From NCBI GenBank assembly GCA_035048815.1, contig JAUCBN010000042.1, forward strand, positions 9,982,001 through 10,046,000: a stretch of DNA of 64,000 nucleotides. Reading direction: 5' to 3'. This stretch comes from Abelmoschus esculentus. Its lineage: Eukaryota; Streptophyta; Magnoliopsida; Malvales; Malvaceae. Within the stretch, counting starts at the first letter, position 1. Every line of letters starts with the position of its first letter. The translations under genes were made by a program, and so were the position numbers. This document shows, piece after piece, positions 1 to 10,838 of the stretch. The notes under the pieces are model-generated. The model was not told the origin of the DNA and did no database searches. It worked only from the letters and a program-made list of their open reading frames with translations.

Positions 1-620
1 ATTTATCTAATATCGTGAGAGTTAGATTCACGAAATGAATAAGTACGGTATTTTTCTAGATGGAAAATACTAACTCGGCCTATGAATAGGTTAGAGTTTC
101 AGCGGCTAAAAGAAGTGTGAGATTGGTTGGTGGTTATAGTTGATTCTCCCGGGAGGTATCATCAAGGACTAGTCATCAATAGTACTTCAACTTAGGGATA
201 AGCGGAGTCATCAGAGGATAGTTTGTCGAACCTTGGAGAAGTCCACCCAAGAGCAAGGGATTGCCACGGCGGACGTAACCCTTCACTGTCAGGGCAGTAA
301 AACTGTAGTTCTATCGGTGTAGTGTTGTATAATTGCATCATACAGAAACAAGTCAATTGAACCTACAATATGACTCAACTGGATCCTGCCCATTCTCTCA
401 ATCTGATTTTCTTTTCATTCTCTGGCTTTTTATTATCTACGTTATTTTAGTTTAATTCAGAATAACCAAATTGATCTGTGTTTTTATTTTATTTCTTTTG
501 AAGAACAAGAAGAGAAAGAAAATATATTAAATACACCAATTCCTGTGGAGACGATACTATATATTCATTACATTATTACTTGCGAAGTGTACACTTGCAC
601 AAATTGTGTAACTCTTTCTA
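1..620 (+). mobile_element. Probable 3' part of a Tat/Athila-like LTR
   Basis: No gene is visible. The stretch around 520-600 (an 'ctgtggagacgata' motif, then 'gtacacttgcac') resembles the 3' end of LTRs in plant non-chromovirus Ty3/gypsy elements. A diverged relative of 430-600 recurs at 44573-44751. The left edge lies outside the window, and the right edge meets minus-strand pol sequence at about 626 without a clear duplication. The assignment is from general resemblance only. Confidence 0.35.
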
Positions 621-625
621 CTCGC

Positions 626-1290
626 AACATGTCCAGACACATCCTCCATGAACCATCCTTCTTTGGAACTAACAAAACTGGCACGGTCCAAGGACTCAAG
701 CTTTCTCTAATATAGCCCTTCTCTATAAGTTCCCTTATTTGGTGTTGTAACTCCTTGGTCTCTTCTGGATTGCTCCTATAAGCAGGTCTTTAGGAATGGT
801 GACTCTAGGTATGAAATCTATCTGGTGCTCAATTCCTCTAACGGGAGGCAATCCACTATGAAGATCATCAGGGAACATATCCTTCAATTCCTGCAAAAGT
901 TGAGAAATATTTGAAGGTAAACCTTCAAGGGTGTTAGTGCTAAAACAACTTGCCTTGTACATAAGTACAAGCACGTTTTGTTGTGTGGAAAGGTCCTCCG
1001 AATGTCCCTCCCACGAGCATAAAAGGTCATCGTCTTAGTGTCTTCTTTGGAGGACTTCTTCCATGCCGCTAGACTTTCTTTCAAGGCATCTTGATCATTC
1101 CTCACTTGTTTTGGCGTCAAAGATGATATGACAGGAGTTCATGGGTAACAACACATCACACAAGATTTCATCCTTGTAACTTCCTATGGAAATTGGCACT
1201 TGTAATACATCACACCTTCCTATGGATATTTTTTTCTTTTCTTTCTTCTCTTTTCTTCTTTTTTTATCAAAATTGAAATATAACAAATAA
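626..1290 (-). pseudogene. Ty3/gypsy pol remnant, protease to reverse transcriptase, heavily deleted
   Basis: Read on the minus strand, 1120-1215 encodes a piece of aspartic-protease-side sequence (SIGSYKDEILCDV). 735-905 encodes the protease-RT linker and start of RT (GLPPVRGIEHQIDFIP), and 630-690 encodes the RT motif VPKKDG followed by WRMC. The pieces lie in different frames and contain stops. Gag and everything after the first RT motifs are missing. The same segments occur in fuller form in the element at 47936-56421 (about 52080-52800), so this is a relative of that CRM-like chromovirus. It lies just inside a primer-binding site, so most of the 5' internal region has been deleted. Confidence 0.75.
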
Positions 1291-1313
1291 TGGAGCTTAC
1301 TTGATTTTTCCTC

Positions 1314-1326
1314 TCCTCTGATACCA
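1314..1326 (-). other. Primer-binding site (initiator tRNA-Met type)
   Basis: The minus strand reads TGGTATCAGAG, the usual plant LTR-retrotransposon primer site complementary to the 3' end of initiator tRNA-Met. It is two bases from the LTR edge at 1329, so it belongs to a minus-strand element whose internal region lies at lower coordinates. Confidence 0.85.
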
Positions 1327-1328
1327 TT

Positions 1329-3181
1329 TGATATGCTCTAACTCTCCAAAGATGCTTGTAGAGAGAAGCTTTAATTGTCCGGACCTTAGAATGTAAGCAA
1401 GCCTTGTATCACACTTGTATCCTGAACAAAAATGTTAAAGGATATTGGAAATAAGATAAGAATAATTTAAGAAGAGGTTATCGCGTGGGGATGTTGATGG
1501 TTGATTAGAAAAAAATGGAGGTGTGATATGTGTCGATCTTGTTGAAGATGCTGAACGGCAAACTATGATTGTAGAACTTAGGAAGGATTTGAAAGTGGTA
1601 AAAAAGAAGAATTAAGGATAATGGAGGAAAGGAATAGGTGAAATGAATGAAGGGAATAGTTTAGGGACTAATTTGGAAGCGGAAGGATGTGTGGTATTGA
1701 TAAGGAAGGTTGAATGGATGTTTAGGATGTTTTATGATGATGATAAAGGATGGGAATGGAGAATGAAATAAGATGGTATATAAGGATGGGAAAATGGAAA
1801 TAGTATCTTAAAGATACTCAAGGATGAAATTAGGTTATAGAAAACCTAATCCTGAACCTTATATTGATCTTTAAATGGTGGTGATAAATGGACTTTGACC
1901 CTTTTAATATACTAAACTAAAAGAATCTGAAGTATCAAGATGGATAGAAAGGGTTTGACGCCACAAGTAAAAAAGTACTTGATAAGTTGATAAAGTTCTA
2001 AGAAGAACTAAACGAGAGAAAAATCTCACAAGTAATTTTATATAATCTGAATGGTGTATTTACAAAATGAAATCCAAGTCCTATTTATAGTTTTCTAAGG
2101 GATTTGGATGAAATAGCATTTAACTATTCGGATATCATTCATTTGAATAGTGTCTTCCTCCAAATCTATTAGAAGAGTTGTAACATTTCGGTCCAACCTG
2201 CACAGTCTTCAATAATTGGGCTATATCTCAAGATCTCGATATCAGATTGATGCAATTCAACATGTGTTGAAAATATAAGAAATAGAGGAACAACTTTCAG
2301 GAGACACCGAAACCCAATTAGACTTGTATCCTGCTCGAAATTGGCAAACAAGTGGACCATCATGAATCTGCCCAATGAAGAGTGTTATCTCTTTGTTTTG
2401 GCGCTCACTTTCTTTCCCTCCATGATCTTGGCGTCCAATGTGGGTTATGGTCAGTCATGATGCTTGGTGAAGGGTTGGTGACCTTCGGGTATTGAGTTGG
2501 GAGTGATAGTTGGAGCTGAGGTGAGCTAATCGAGCTAGGAGTGAGTTGGATTGTACTGAGCTATCTAGCTGAAAGACTTAGCTAAAGTTTAAAGATGAAA
2601 TAATCTAATTCAAGTTGCCTTTAGAAAAGTGAGCTAGTCCATTAGCTTCCTTATACTCTCTTATAGTGTGAGGAGTGTTTTAGAGTTGATCCGAATCTCC
2701 TAAGGCCTCGTTTTGAATTATTCTTCATTTGAGCTCATATGGGATTTGTGAGCTGACATGAAGCTAGCCTTTAGTCCTTTAAGTACTGTTAGAGTGTTCC
2801 ATGCATTTCTAAGCTATTCTAAAATTGGCTCCTTGTGTTTCTAGCATTGTCTTCCGTTTAGCAACTTTTGATCTGACTGAGCTGACATCGAGCTAATATT
2901 TACTCTTAGAGCTGTAGGTAAGTCCTACAGAAAAAACATAATAGAATTAATGAGAATACTTAAAATAACTTAATATAAATTTTTATCTAAGCTGAAACTT
3001 AATGATGTGATTATATTGACTATTCATAGTTATAGCCTAATTAATATATCTCTTAAGTAGCTTACTATAAAGTATATAAAACTAATAAATACTAAGATCA
3101 GTAGGCTAACTCCCCTTTGATCCCATGTGTGAAATGAAGTATGAATGCATGAGATAAATGAGCAGAAATGTGAACGCATCA
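1329..3181 (-). mobile_element. LTR, copy 1 of the AGCT-rich family, shared by two element remnants
   Basis: It begins TGATATG and ends ACGCATCA, giving short inverted termini TGAT/ATCA. A primer site abuts the left edge and a polypurine tract (plus strand ttcccccc) abuts the right edge. It is about 1.85 kb. Positions 1524-3181 match 3992-5571, and 2115-3060 matches 21960 onward. The stretch 2510-2900 is dense in AGCT (gagctgag, gagctaatcgagct). The minus-strand pol tail runs into this LTR for about 75 bp (to 3106). Short ORFs inside are not considered genes. Confidence 0.85.
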
Positions 3182-3189
3182 TTCCCCCC
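3182..3189 (-). other. Polypurine tract
   Basis: The minus strand reads GGGGGGAA directly next to the LTR end at 3181, the normal position for plus-strand priming at a 3' LTR. Confidence 0.65.
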
Positions 3190-3991
3190 ATCTTTTAGGC
3201 GATTTGTCCTCAAATCGAAAGGGTTTTCCAATAAGTAATTCCTCGATGCAGGGGCGGTCAATTGCTTCCATGATGGAACAAGTTGATGAAACTTTTGCTT
3301 GAAGTATAGGCCTCCAAAAGGGTCATTTTCAAAGAGATCTTCCAAATATCCTTTTTTGAGATAGTCATTCACAATATGTTCCCTTTGGATCTTTCTCTCG
3401 TACCTCTTGGAATCTTTATACCCCTGGGTTTAGAGACTTATCTTTTGGATGTGTCGTTCTGAATCATCATAACCATTGGCGTATAGATTTTTCCTTTGGA
3501 ATACTTCAAGTAGGTATGTTTTTCCAACTTTAATCCTTGTGCCTTTCCATATTATCATTCTAGAATAGATTGATAGTGTATGTTTCATCTCCTTGAATTG
3601 GTCGTCACAAGCAAGTACAATTCCATATAGATTTATGAATTTATTGCAAAATGAACCATATTTAGTAGAGAATAAACCTATAACAAGATGAAAAGTATTT
3701 GCAAACCATGGTAGATGTTTAATGGGCACTGGTTGTTGAATTTTCTTCATGATCTGCAAGACACTTGGAATGTCAAAGATTTGAACTATTGAACTTCATA
3801 TGTCAGAACTTTTGAAACTTCAAAAGACTTGTCTTGTGTGTCTCCAAAAGTAGTGGCTATTGACGCTTCAAAGGACACATCCTTTAGTCCTCCAAAAGGC
3901 ATGATTACTAGATCATCTCTTTGAAAAGATAAGACTCTTGGATTTCCCTGCAAAACAAAAGAAGGAATAGAAAAAGTAGAGTTAAATAAAA
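3182..3991 (-). pseudogene. Internal remnant of a second element, pol 3' end plus unrecognised sequence
   Basis: A minus-strand frame (3372 down to 3106) contains NPFDLRTNRLKDGGND just before the LTR. It corresponds in position and pattern to the SNRIQEGGND segment at the pol end of the element at 47936-56421. A minus-strand frame at 3759-3430 (109 codons) and another at 4031-3786 match nothing I recognise. The primer-site end is absent: at about 3991 the sequence passes straight into an LTR lacking its first ~195 bp. Most of gag-pol is deleted. Confidence 0.6.
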
Positions 3992-5571
3992 GGATATGTG
4001 CCGATCTTGCTGAGGATGCTGAACGATACACTTTGATTGTAGGACCTAGGAAGGAAGCAAGTCAAGTAGCTGCAAAATAAAGAATTAAGGATAAGGAATG
4101 AAAGGAATAGTTTAGGGACTGATATGGAAGCGGAAGGATGTGTGGTGTTGATAAGGGTGAATGGATGTTTAGGATATTTTGTGGGGATGACAAAGGATTG
4201 AGAATGATGAATGGAATGAGAGGAAATGTAAGGAATGGTGAAATGAAAATAGTATCTTAAAGATACTCAAGGAAGATAGGTTATAGAAAACCTAATCCTG
4301 AACCATATATCGATCTTTAAGGGATGGTGATAAACGGACTTTGACCCTTTTAGTACATTAAACTAAAAGAACCCGAAGTATTAAGATGGATAGAAAAGGG
4401 TTGACGCCACAAGTACAAAAGTACTTGATAAGTTGATAAAGTTCTAAGAAGAACTAAACGAGAGAAAAATCTAACAAGTAATTTTATATAATCTGAATGG
4501 TGTGTTTACAAAATGAAATCCAAGTCCTATTTATAGTTTTCTAAGGGATTTGGCCGAAATGTCCTTTAACTATTAGGATAACCATTCATTTAACTAGTGT
4601 CTCCCTCCAAAACTATTCGAAAAGATGTAAATTCTCGGTTCAGCCTGCACTGTCTTCAGTAATTTGGTCATATATCTAGATCCCTATATCGGATTAATGC
4701 GATTAAATATGCTTTGGAAAGATAAGAGATAGGGGAACAACTTTTATGAAGACACCGAAACCCAGTTCTGCTTGTATCTTGTTCGAAAATGGAAAACAAG
4801 TGGATCATTATGAATTGTCCAATGAAAAGTGCTATGTCTTTGTGAAGGGTAGGTGAAGGGTAGGTGACCTTCGGGTGTTGAGCTGGGAGTGATAGATAGA
4901 GTTGAGGTGAGCTAATCGAGTTGGGAGTAAGCTGGATTGAACTGAGCTATTTAGCTGAAAGACTTAGCTAAAGTTTGAAGCTGAAATAAGCTAATCCAAG
5001 CTGCAGTTAGCAAAGTGAGCTGGTCCATGAGCTTCCTTATACTTCCTTCTAGTGTGAGGAGTGTTTTGGAGCTAATCCGAATCTCCTAAGGCCTCATTTC
5101 GAATTATGCTTCATTTGAGCTCGTATGGGACTTGTGAGCTGACATGGAGTTATCCTTTAGTCCTTTAAGTACCGTATGAATGTTCCATGCATTTCCAAGC
5201 TATTTTAAAGTTAGCTCCTTGTGTTTCTAGTATTGTCTTCTGTTTTGCTTCTTTAGAGCTGACTGAGTTGACACCGAGCTACTATTTACTCCTTGAGCTG
5301 TAGGTAAGTCCCATGAAGAAAAACATAATAATAGAAATAATTAGAATACTTAAAATAGCTTAATATAAATTTAGATTTAAGCTAAAACTTAATAATCTGG
5401 TCATATTGATCATTCATGTTTATAGCTTAATTAATATAACTCTTAAGTAATTTACTATAAAGTATATAAAAGTAATAAATACTAAGATCGATAAGATAAC
5501 TCCCCTTTGATCTCATGCGTGAAATGAAGCATGAAAGTATGAAATAAATGAGCAGAAATGTGCACACATCA
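3992..5571 (-). mobile_element. LTR, copy 2 of the AGCT-rich family, truncated
   Basis: It aligns along its length with 1524-3181 (for example the shared stretches starting 'gatgctgaacg' and 'aagaattaagg') and ends CACACATCA at 5571. The first ~195 bp present in copy 1 (1329-1523) are missing, replaced by unrelated internal sequence. Scattered substitutions and small indels separate the copies, so this is an old insertion. Confidence 0.8.
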
Positions 5572-5756
5572 TAAAATATGTGTTTTTTTTCCTTTTTTCT
5601 TTTTCGACTTTGACTTCTTTTTTCTTTTTGATTTTATCATTTTCAACCCTATTATTTTTGTCAACCATTCTTTTATTTTCAACTCCAACAATTCTATCAT
5701 CCACTTCTTTTTCTTTAATTTTCTCAATTCCTTTCATGGTTTCAATGTTCAAAATG
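5572..5756. other. Polypyrimidine-rich spacer
   Basis: About 185 bp of T/C-rich plus-strand sequence between the LTR end and the AT-rich satellite. It is open in several frames but low in complexity (minus strand Lys/Glu-rich, plus strand Phe/Ser-rich). I see no support for a gene. Confidence 0.5.
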
Positions 5757-6007
5757 CCTTAATAAAATCTGGTTTTCATTTTGTTGGGATTAAAACGTGC
5801 ATTTCTAAAAATGCCTTCTAGAGAATCCATTCGAATTTTAATCGAGTAAAAAGTTGAAAATTTTAGATTAATCTATAAATTTTGTTCAAAAGCCCATAAT
5901 TAACTATTTAAACTCATAAAATTTGATTTAATAACATCTGGTTTTGGTTTTATTGGGATTAAAACGTGCAAGTCTAAAAAGGCTTTATAGAGAATCCGTT
6001 TAAATTT
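5757..6007 (+). repeat. AT-rich ~170-bp satellite, left flank of the LINE
   Basis: About one and a half monomers of the satellite that continues at 14575-20368. Recognisable segments are 'tgttgggattaaaacgtgc', 'agaatccattcgaatttt', 'aaaagcccataattaac' and 'actcataaaatttgattt'. The array is interrupted at 5995-6007 (tccgtttaaattt), which is duplicated at 14575-14587 on the far side of the LINE. Confidence 0.9.
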
Positions 6008-6100
6008 TTTTTTTGAAGGAAAGGGCCTCATTAAAAAACCCTATAGCCGACCACCCCGAGAGGTGAGAAGGCCCCTATGGGGAAAAGAGTACCCAAGGTA

Positions 6101-9100
6101 TTATTGAGAAGAAGAGGAGAACCTCTCCAAGTTTACAGAGGCCCGAATAAAATCGGGAAAGAAACAATCAAAAGAACAAGAAGAAAAAGAACGCAAAGCC
6201 CTAGTAGCCAGAGTATGGACTACAACATTTGCATCTCTAGGCACATAACAAATCTTACAATTAGGTATAGTACCCAGAGTGGCACGAATGCGAGTTATCA
6301 AGTGCTGCACTGTGGAAAGGTCTCGAGGCGGAGCATTATTAATTTTATTGGCAATGGATGCAGAGTCAGTTTCCAGGATCACATTAGACCATCCGTTGGC
6401 GGCAGCAAGCCGTAAACCTTCCAAAATAGCAAGAGCCTCAGTAGAGGTAGGATCCGGACAAAGAAGGGGCATGAAGCAGCCACCAATCACGGAGCCAGAA
6501 GAATCACGAGCAATAACACCAGCAGCAGCTCCTCTCAGAACAGGGTCAAAAGCCCCATCCGTGTTAATTTTGACAAAACCGGGAGCCGGTTTCATCCATC
6601 TAGTTGGAGCAAGAGTGGGCTCAGCTAGCCGGGAGGATTGGCGGGCCTCATCATTAGAGGATGTATAATCAGTGAGAAGTTTTTGGGCAGAGGCAACAGT
6701 TAACCAAATCGGTTGAATATGGTTGTTATGAACAAAGTCATTACGGCGGTTCCAAAGGTTCCATAAAATTGTGATAAGAAGAGAGAATTGGTGTAGGGAG
6801 AGGAAACCAGCAGCATCAGAAAGCCACTGATGGGGAGAGGTATAGACATTGGACAACAATCTATGGGGAAGGCCTGCCAAGAGGATCGCCTCCTTAGCAC
6901 TAGGACAATCACGCATAGCATGGATAGAAGATTCGACAATCAGGTTGCAAATAGGGCAAACTCCAGGACCAAGGTTAGCCTGCATAATTTTCTGACCGGA
7001 GGGTAACGCATCATGACATAAACGCCATCCAAAGGAACGAACTTTGGGCAGAGTAGGCAACTTAGACAAGATTTTCCATAGTTTAGAAGGCCTGTTAACA
7101 GGCCCTAATTGCGACTGCAAAAATTGATAACCAGAGCGGACCGTGTAGATACCTGCATCATGGTAACCCCAAAGAGTAGATTCATTAATATCGTTAATAA
7201 TTGGGACGTTAAGGATGGTATTAGCATCTTCATGGGAAAAATAATCTCTCACTTTTGCTTCATCCCAACGGGGTGAATTATGGAGCATGAAAGATCCTGC
7301 ACGAAGAGGGACTTCGTCATTTATTTCATAATTACCATAAAGGTGAACGGGCTGAGAACCACCCCACCTATCGAAATGAATCTGAACGTTACTGGACATG
7401 CCAGGGCGTTTGAAAAACCCGAAACGAAGCTTAGAAATAGCAATGCTTAGACCCTTCCAAGCAAAGGAAGAGCTTCGCGTATGAGCGGACTCTAGGACGG
7501 AGCCCGTAGGATAGTACTTACATTTGTAGACCTGACTTAGAAGGTTATCAGGCTCACAAATTAACCGCCAAATTTGTTTGCCTAGCAGAGCGATGTTAAA
7601 GTGGTGAAGATCACGAAACCCTACACCTCCAGCAGCTTTAGGGAGGCAGAGAGTGTCCCAAGGAAGGATGTGCCACCCACGTTTGCCAGCTTTCCCGAAC
7701 CGCCAATATCGACGTATGACGGTAGTCATATCATCGATAATATTTTGTGGTAAGAGGTAACAGGACATGACATATTGAGGCATAGATTGGATAACCGCAT
7801 TAATGAAAACTTCACGACCACTGAAGGAAAGGAGATGTTTATCCCAAGTACTCATCCGGGCATTCATATTTTCCCTGGTGAACCCTAAGGCTGCAGTTTT
7901 TGTTCTTCCCAATGAGGAGGGGAACCCCTAAATAAATATCAGGGTCATCCACTTCTCTTACACGAAGGATATCATTAATCTCTTCCCTGAGCAAAGAAGA
8001 AGTTTTCCGTGAGAAAAAGATAGTAGATTTTTCAAAATTCATCGCTTGTCCCGACGAGGAAGCGTAAGTCTACAAAGCATCCTTGAGTCGCTGAGCCTCT
8101 GTGGTTGTATTTTTGATAAAGACAACACAGTCATCCGCAAAAAGAAGGTGGTTAATGCGGGGGCCATTCCTGCTAGCACGGAGACCAGGGAGATGACCAG
8201 TGGCTTGTTCAGCATTAAGCAAGGGTGAGAGGCCTTGAGTGCAGAAAAGAAATAAAAAAGGAGAGAGGGGGTCTCCTTGCCGTAACCCTCTACTGGGTTT
8301 GAAGGGCCGTGAAAGAGAATCATTAATTCGAACTTGATAAGATACCGAAGAGATACACCTCATAATGAGAGAAACCCAGTTGGAGTGGAAGCCTAGACGA
8401 AGCATAACTTGTTCAAGAAAAGGCCATTCAACACGGTCGAAGGCTTTTTCCATATCTAGCTTTAGACTGGCACCTTTTGCCAAGGAAGTAACATCAGAGT
8501 TGAGAGTATGAATAAGCTCATTAGCGATAAGGATGTTATCAGTAATGTTTCGCCCGCGAACGAAAGCAGCCTGATTACCACTAATGCATAAGGGCATGAT
8601 AGATTTTAGCCGGTTGACTAAAACTTTCGACATAGTTTTATAAATGACTGTGCAAAGACTAATGGGTCGGAGATGTCGCATCGTAGTAGGGTCACTAACT
8701 TTAGGAATAAGAACAATAATGGAACGATTGACCTCTTCTAAATTAACAGACCCATGTAAAAGCCCGAGGCAGAGGTTTATAAAATCCGGACCAAGAATGT
8801 CCCAATACTTTCGGAAGAAACCGCTCAGAAAGCCATCAACACCAGGTGCTTTCCTCGGGTCAATATCACGAAAGGCAACAAAAACTTCATCTACTGTGAA
8901 AGCCTTGTTAAGATCAGTATTCATTGAATCGGTAACAATAGAAGGAATGTTATCCAATATGGTAGACGCAATAGTAGGAGAGAAAGAAGCAAAAAGATGT
9001 TGAAAATAACTGACAACAATAGACATAATGTCGTGCGAATCAGTATGCCAGAGATTCTGACCATTTAAAAGCCCAGCAAGATGATTCTTCCGTTGTCGGT

Positions 9101-10188
9101 TGGTTGCCCTTGCATGAAAAAAGGAAGTGTTTTGGTCACCATGTGCTAGCCAGTGTGCCCGAGCTCGTTGAGCCCAATAAATTTCCTTCTCCGTAAGTAA
9201 GCGATCAAGCTCGCTCTTAGCAGCAAGGAAGTTATGAGTATCTGTATCCGGGAGTTGATGTTGGAGACACATATTGATAAAGTCATTAAGCTGAGTGATG
9301 CGTTCAGAGGATTTAATACGCTTATTAGATTGCCATTTATCCAAGAAGCGTCCAATATCTTGAAGATTCTGAAGAGTCGAGCAATTTCGGTTAGACCAAA
9401 CATCAGCAATTCGAGATAGAACCTCTGGGTTGTCAGCCCAGCAATTCTCGTAGCGAAAAGGAATACGAAAGCGCGTAGAACGTGGAAGTTGAGAGGGGTT
9501 TGTATCCATTAAGATAGGGCAGTGATCAGAACGTGCTTGGAAAAAGGACATAGCTTGACAATTAGGGAAAGCATGAAACCAAGCTGAATTTCCGAGAAAA
9601 CGATCAAGTCGTTCCATAATGGTTTCCGTAACACGTCCTGATCGAGTCCAAGTGAACCAACCAGTTGTAGGTTCGCAATCAAAAAGATCATTCTTGTCGA
9701 GACAATCCCGAAAATTATTAATTTGTGATCTAGCGCGCCGAGGGCCACCTTGTTTTTCATAATCATAAAGAATTTCATTAAAGTCCCCCTAAAAGCCAGG
9801 GGAGGGTTGAATTAGAATTAAGAGAATCTATTAGCTGCCAGGTTTTATGTTTATTGGCAGTTTCAGGGAACCCATGTAACCCAGAAAAGTGGAACGGTAC
9901 TGCCCCGTAAGAAATAATGACATCAATATGACGATCGGAGTAGGAAAGCAAGTCAACTAAGACCTTATTATTCCAAATTAAGGCAAGCCCGGTACAAGAG
10001 GGTCTGGAATCCACGGCTATGCATCCATGCATGCCAAGCTTGTGTTTAATTCTATCCATATTGGATTGATTCAGTCTAGTCTCACAAAGAAAGACACAAT
10101 CAGCATCATGCTTCGACGTAGCACGTTGAAGTGCATGAACTGCCTGGGTGTTGCCAAGACCCTGGCAGTTCCAACATAATAGCTTCAT
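6101..10188 (-). pseudogene. LINE ORF2: endonuclease, reverse transcriptase, zf-RVT, RNase H
   Basis: Makes the target nick and copies LINE RNA at the cut. The start is ATG at 10188, giving MKLLCWNCQGLGN. APE-type endonuclease motifs are visible: WNCQG, CETR (about 10085), GDFNE (about 9785) and SDHCP (about 9525). RT follows, with GVDGF, RGLRQGDPLSP and FADD (8128-8141). Then come a Cys/His zf-RVT segment (CPICNLIVESSIHAM, about 6920-6960) and a C-terminal RNase H domain with NTDGA, TEALAI, ETDS and PRDAN. Three lesions break it: a one-base frameshift inside GDFNE near 9788, an in-frame TAG at 8070-8072, and a frameshift near 7905-7912. The longest open piece (7912-6101) covers the RT thumb through RNase H. 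ORF1 and ORF2 overlap as ATGA at 10185-10188. Confidence 0.92.
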
Positions 10189-10838
10189 TTGTCTCGGCGG
10201 GGTTGATCACTATCAACCTCCGCCGAAGAGTTTTTAACGCTGCTCATCCCAACTAAGTCAAACCAGGCCCAGGTCGAAGGACAAAGCCTTATAAAAGTAA
10301 GTGTTTTGGAAAATGAATCTGAAAAGCTACGAAAAGATGATAGAGAAACCGAGGTAAAGGGAGGAGAACAACCTGGAAAATGGAGACAGAAGCTGAAAAC
10401 TATGGTAAGAGATCGGATTTGAGCGACATCATTAGAGATGTTAGAGAAATCCCTATAAAAGGGTGGTAAAGTGAGAGTAGAGAGAAACTCTTTAAAAGAA
10501 ATATAGCAAATAGAATAGATAAGTAGGGGAAAAAAGTTTGGTCGTATCGCAAAAAATAAACCCAAATGAATAAAAGAAAATACAACATAAAAACATGAAA
10601 AGTAAACAAACAAAACAGAAAGTATATTATTATTCCATAAAACAAAGGACAACAAAACCTGAAGGACAAAACTAAAACAGCCAAAGGTACCTAACAAAAC
10701 CAAGCAGCAAAGAAATCTAAAATACGGAAAAGAAAAAATAATATGGAAAAAGGCAACATGCTTGAAACCGGCAAGTTGTAGGACGGGAACTGTCAGAGCA
10801 ATGCCAAAGTTCTGACAGTTCCAAAGTAAACAAATCAT
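10185..10838 (-). repeat. Duplicated ORF1-end/ORF2-start segment in the LINE
   Basis: Two diverged copies of the same junction lie about 650 bp apart: 10130-10260 and 10780-10910. Each has the ORF1 tail (GMSSVKNSSAEVDSDQPRR-like), an ATGA stop/start overlap (10185-10188 and 10835-10838) and the beginning of ORF2 (LLCWNCQ versus LLWNCQN). The sequence between them is AT-rich and holds a short motif (aaatccctataaaagggtgg, about 10446) that recurs in the LINE 5' region. The upstream ORF2 start leads into sequence that loses all endonuclease similarity after about 28 codons. The lower copy is therefore the real ORF2 start. Confidence 0.8.

Noticed and set aside
1314..1326. tRNA-like match to initiator Met tRNA 3' end
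   Set aside because: Only the ~12-bp primer complement is present, so it is a primer-binding site and not a tRNA gene.
2169..2375. Minus-strand ORF (68 codons) with a relative at 21951-22214
   Set aside because: Both lie in copies of the same LTR; similarity follows the LTR and there is no coding signature.
5558..5821. Phe-rich plus-strand and Lys/Glu-rich minus-strand ORFs
   Set aside because: Low-complexity polypyrimidine tract; no domain and no family resemblance.
6077..6668. Plus-strand ORFs of 112 and 129 codons opposite the LINE
   Set aside because: They are antisense to the LINE RNase H region, which has clear motifs and is the real coding strand.
8644..9003. Plus-strand ORF of 119 codons
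   Set aside because: Antisense shadow of the LINE reverse transcriptase.
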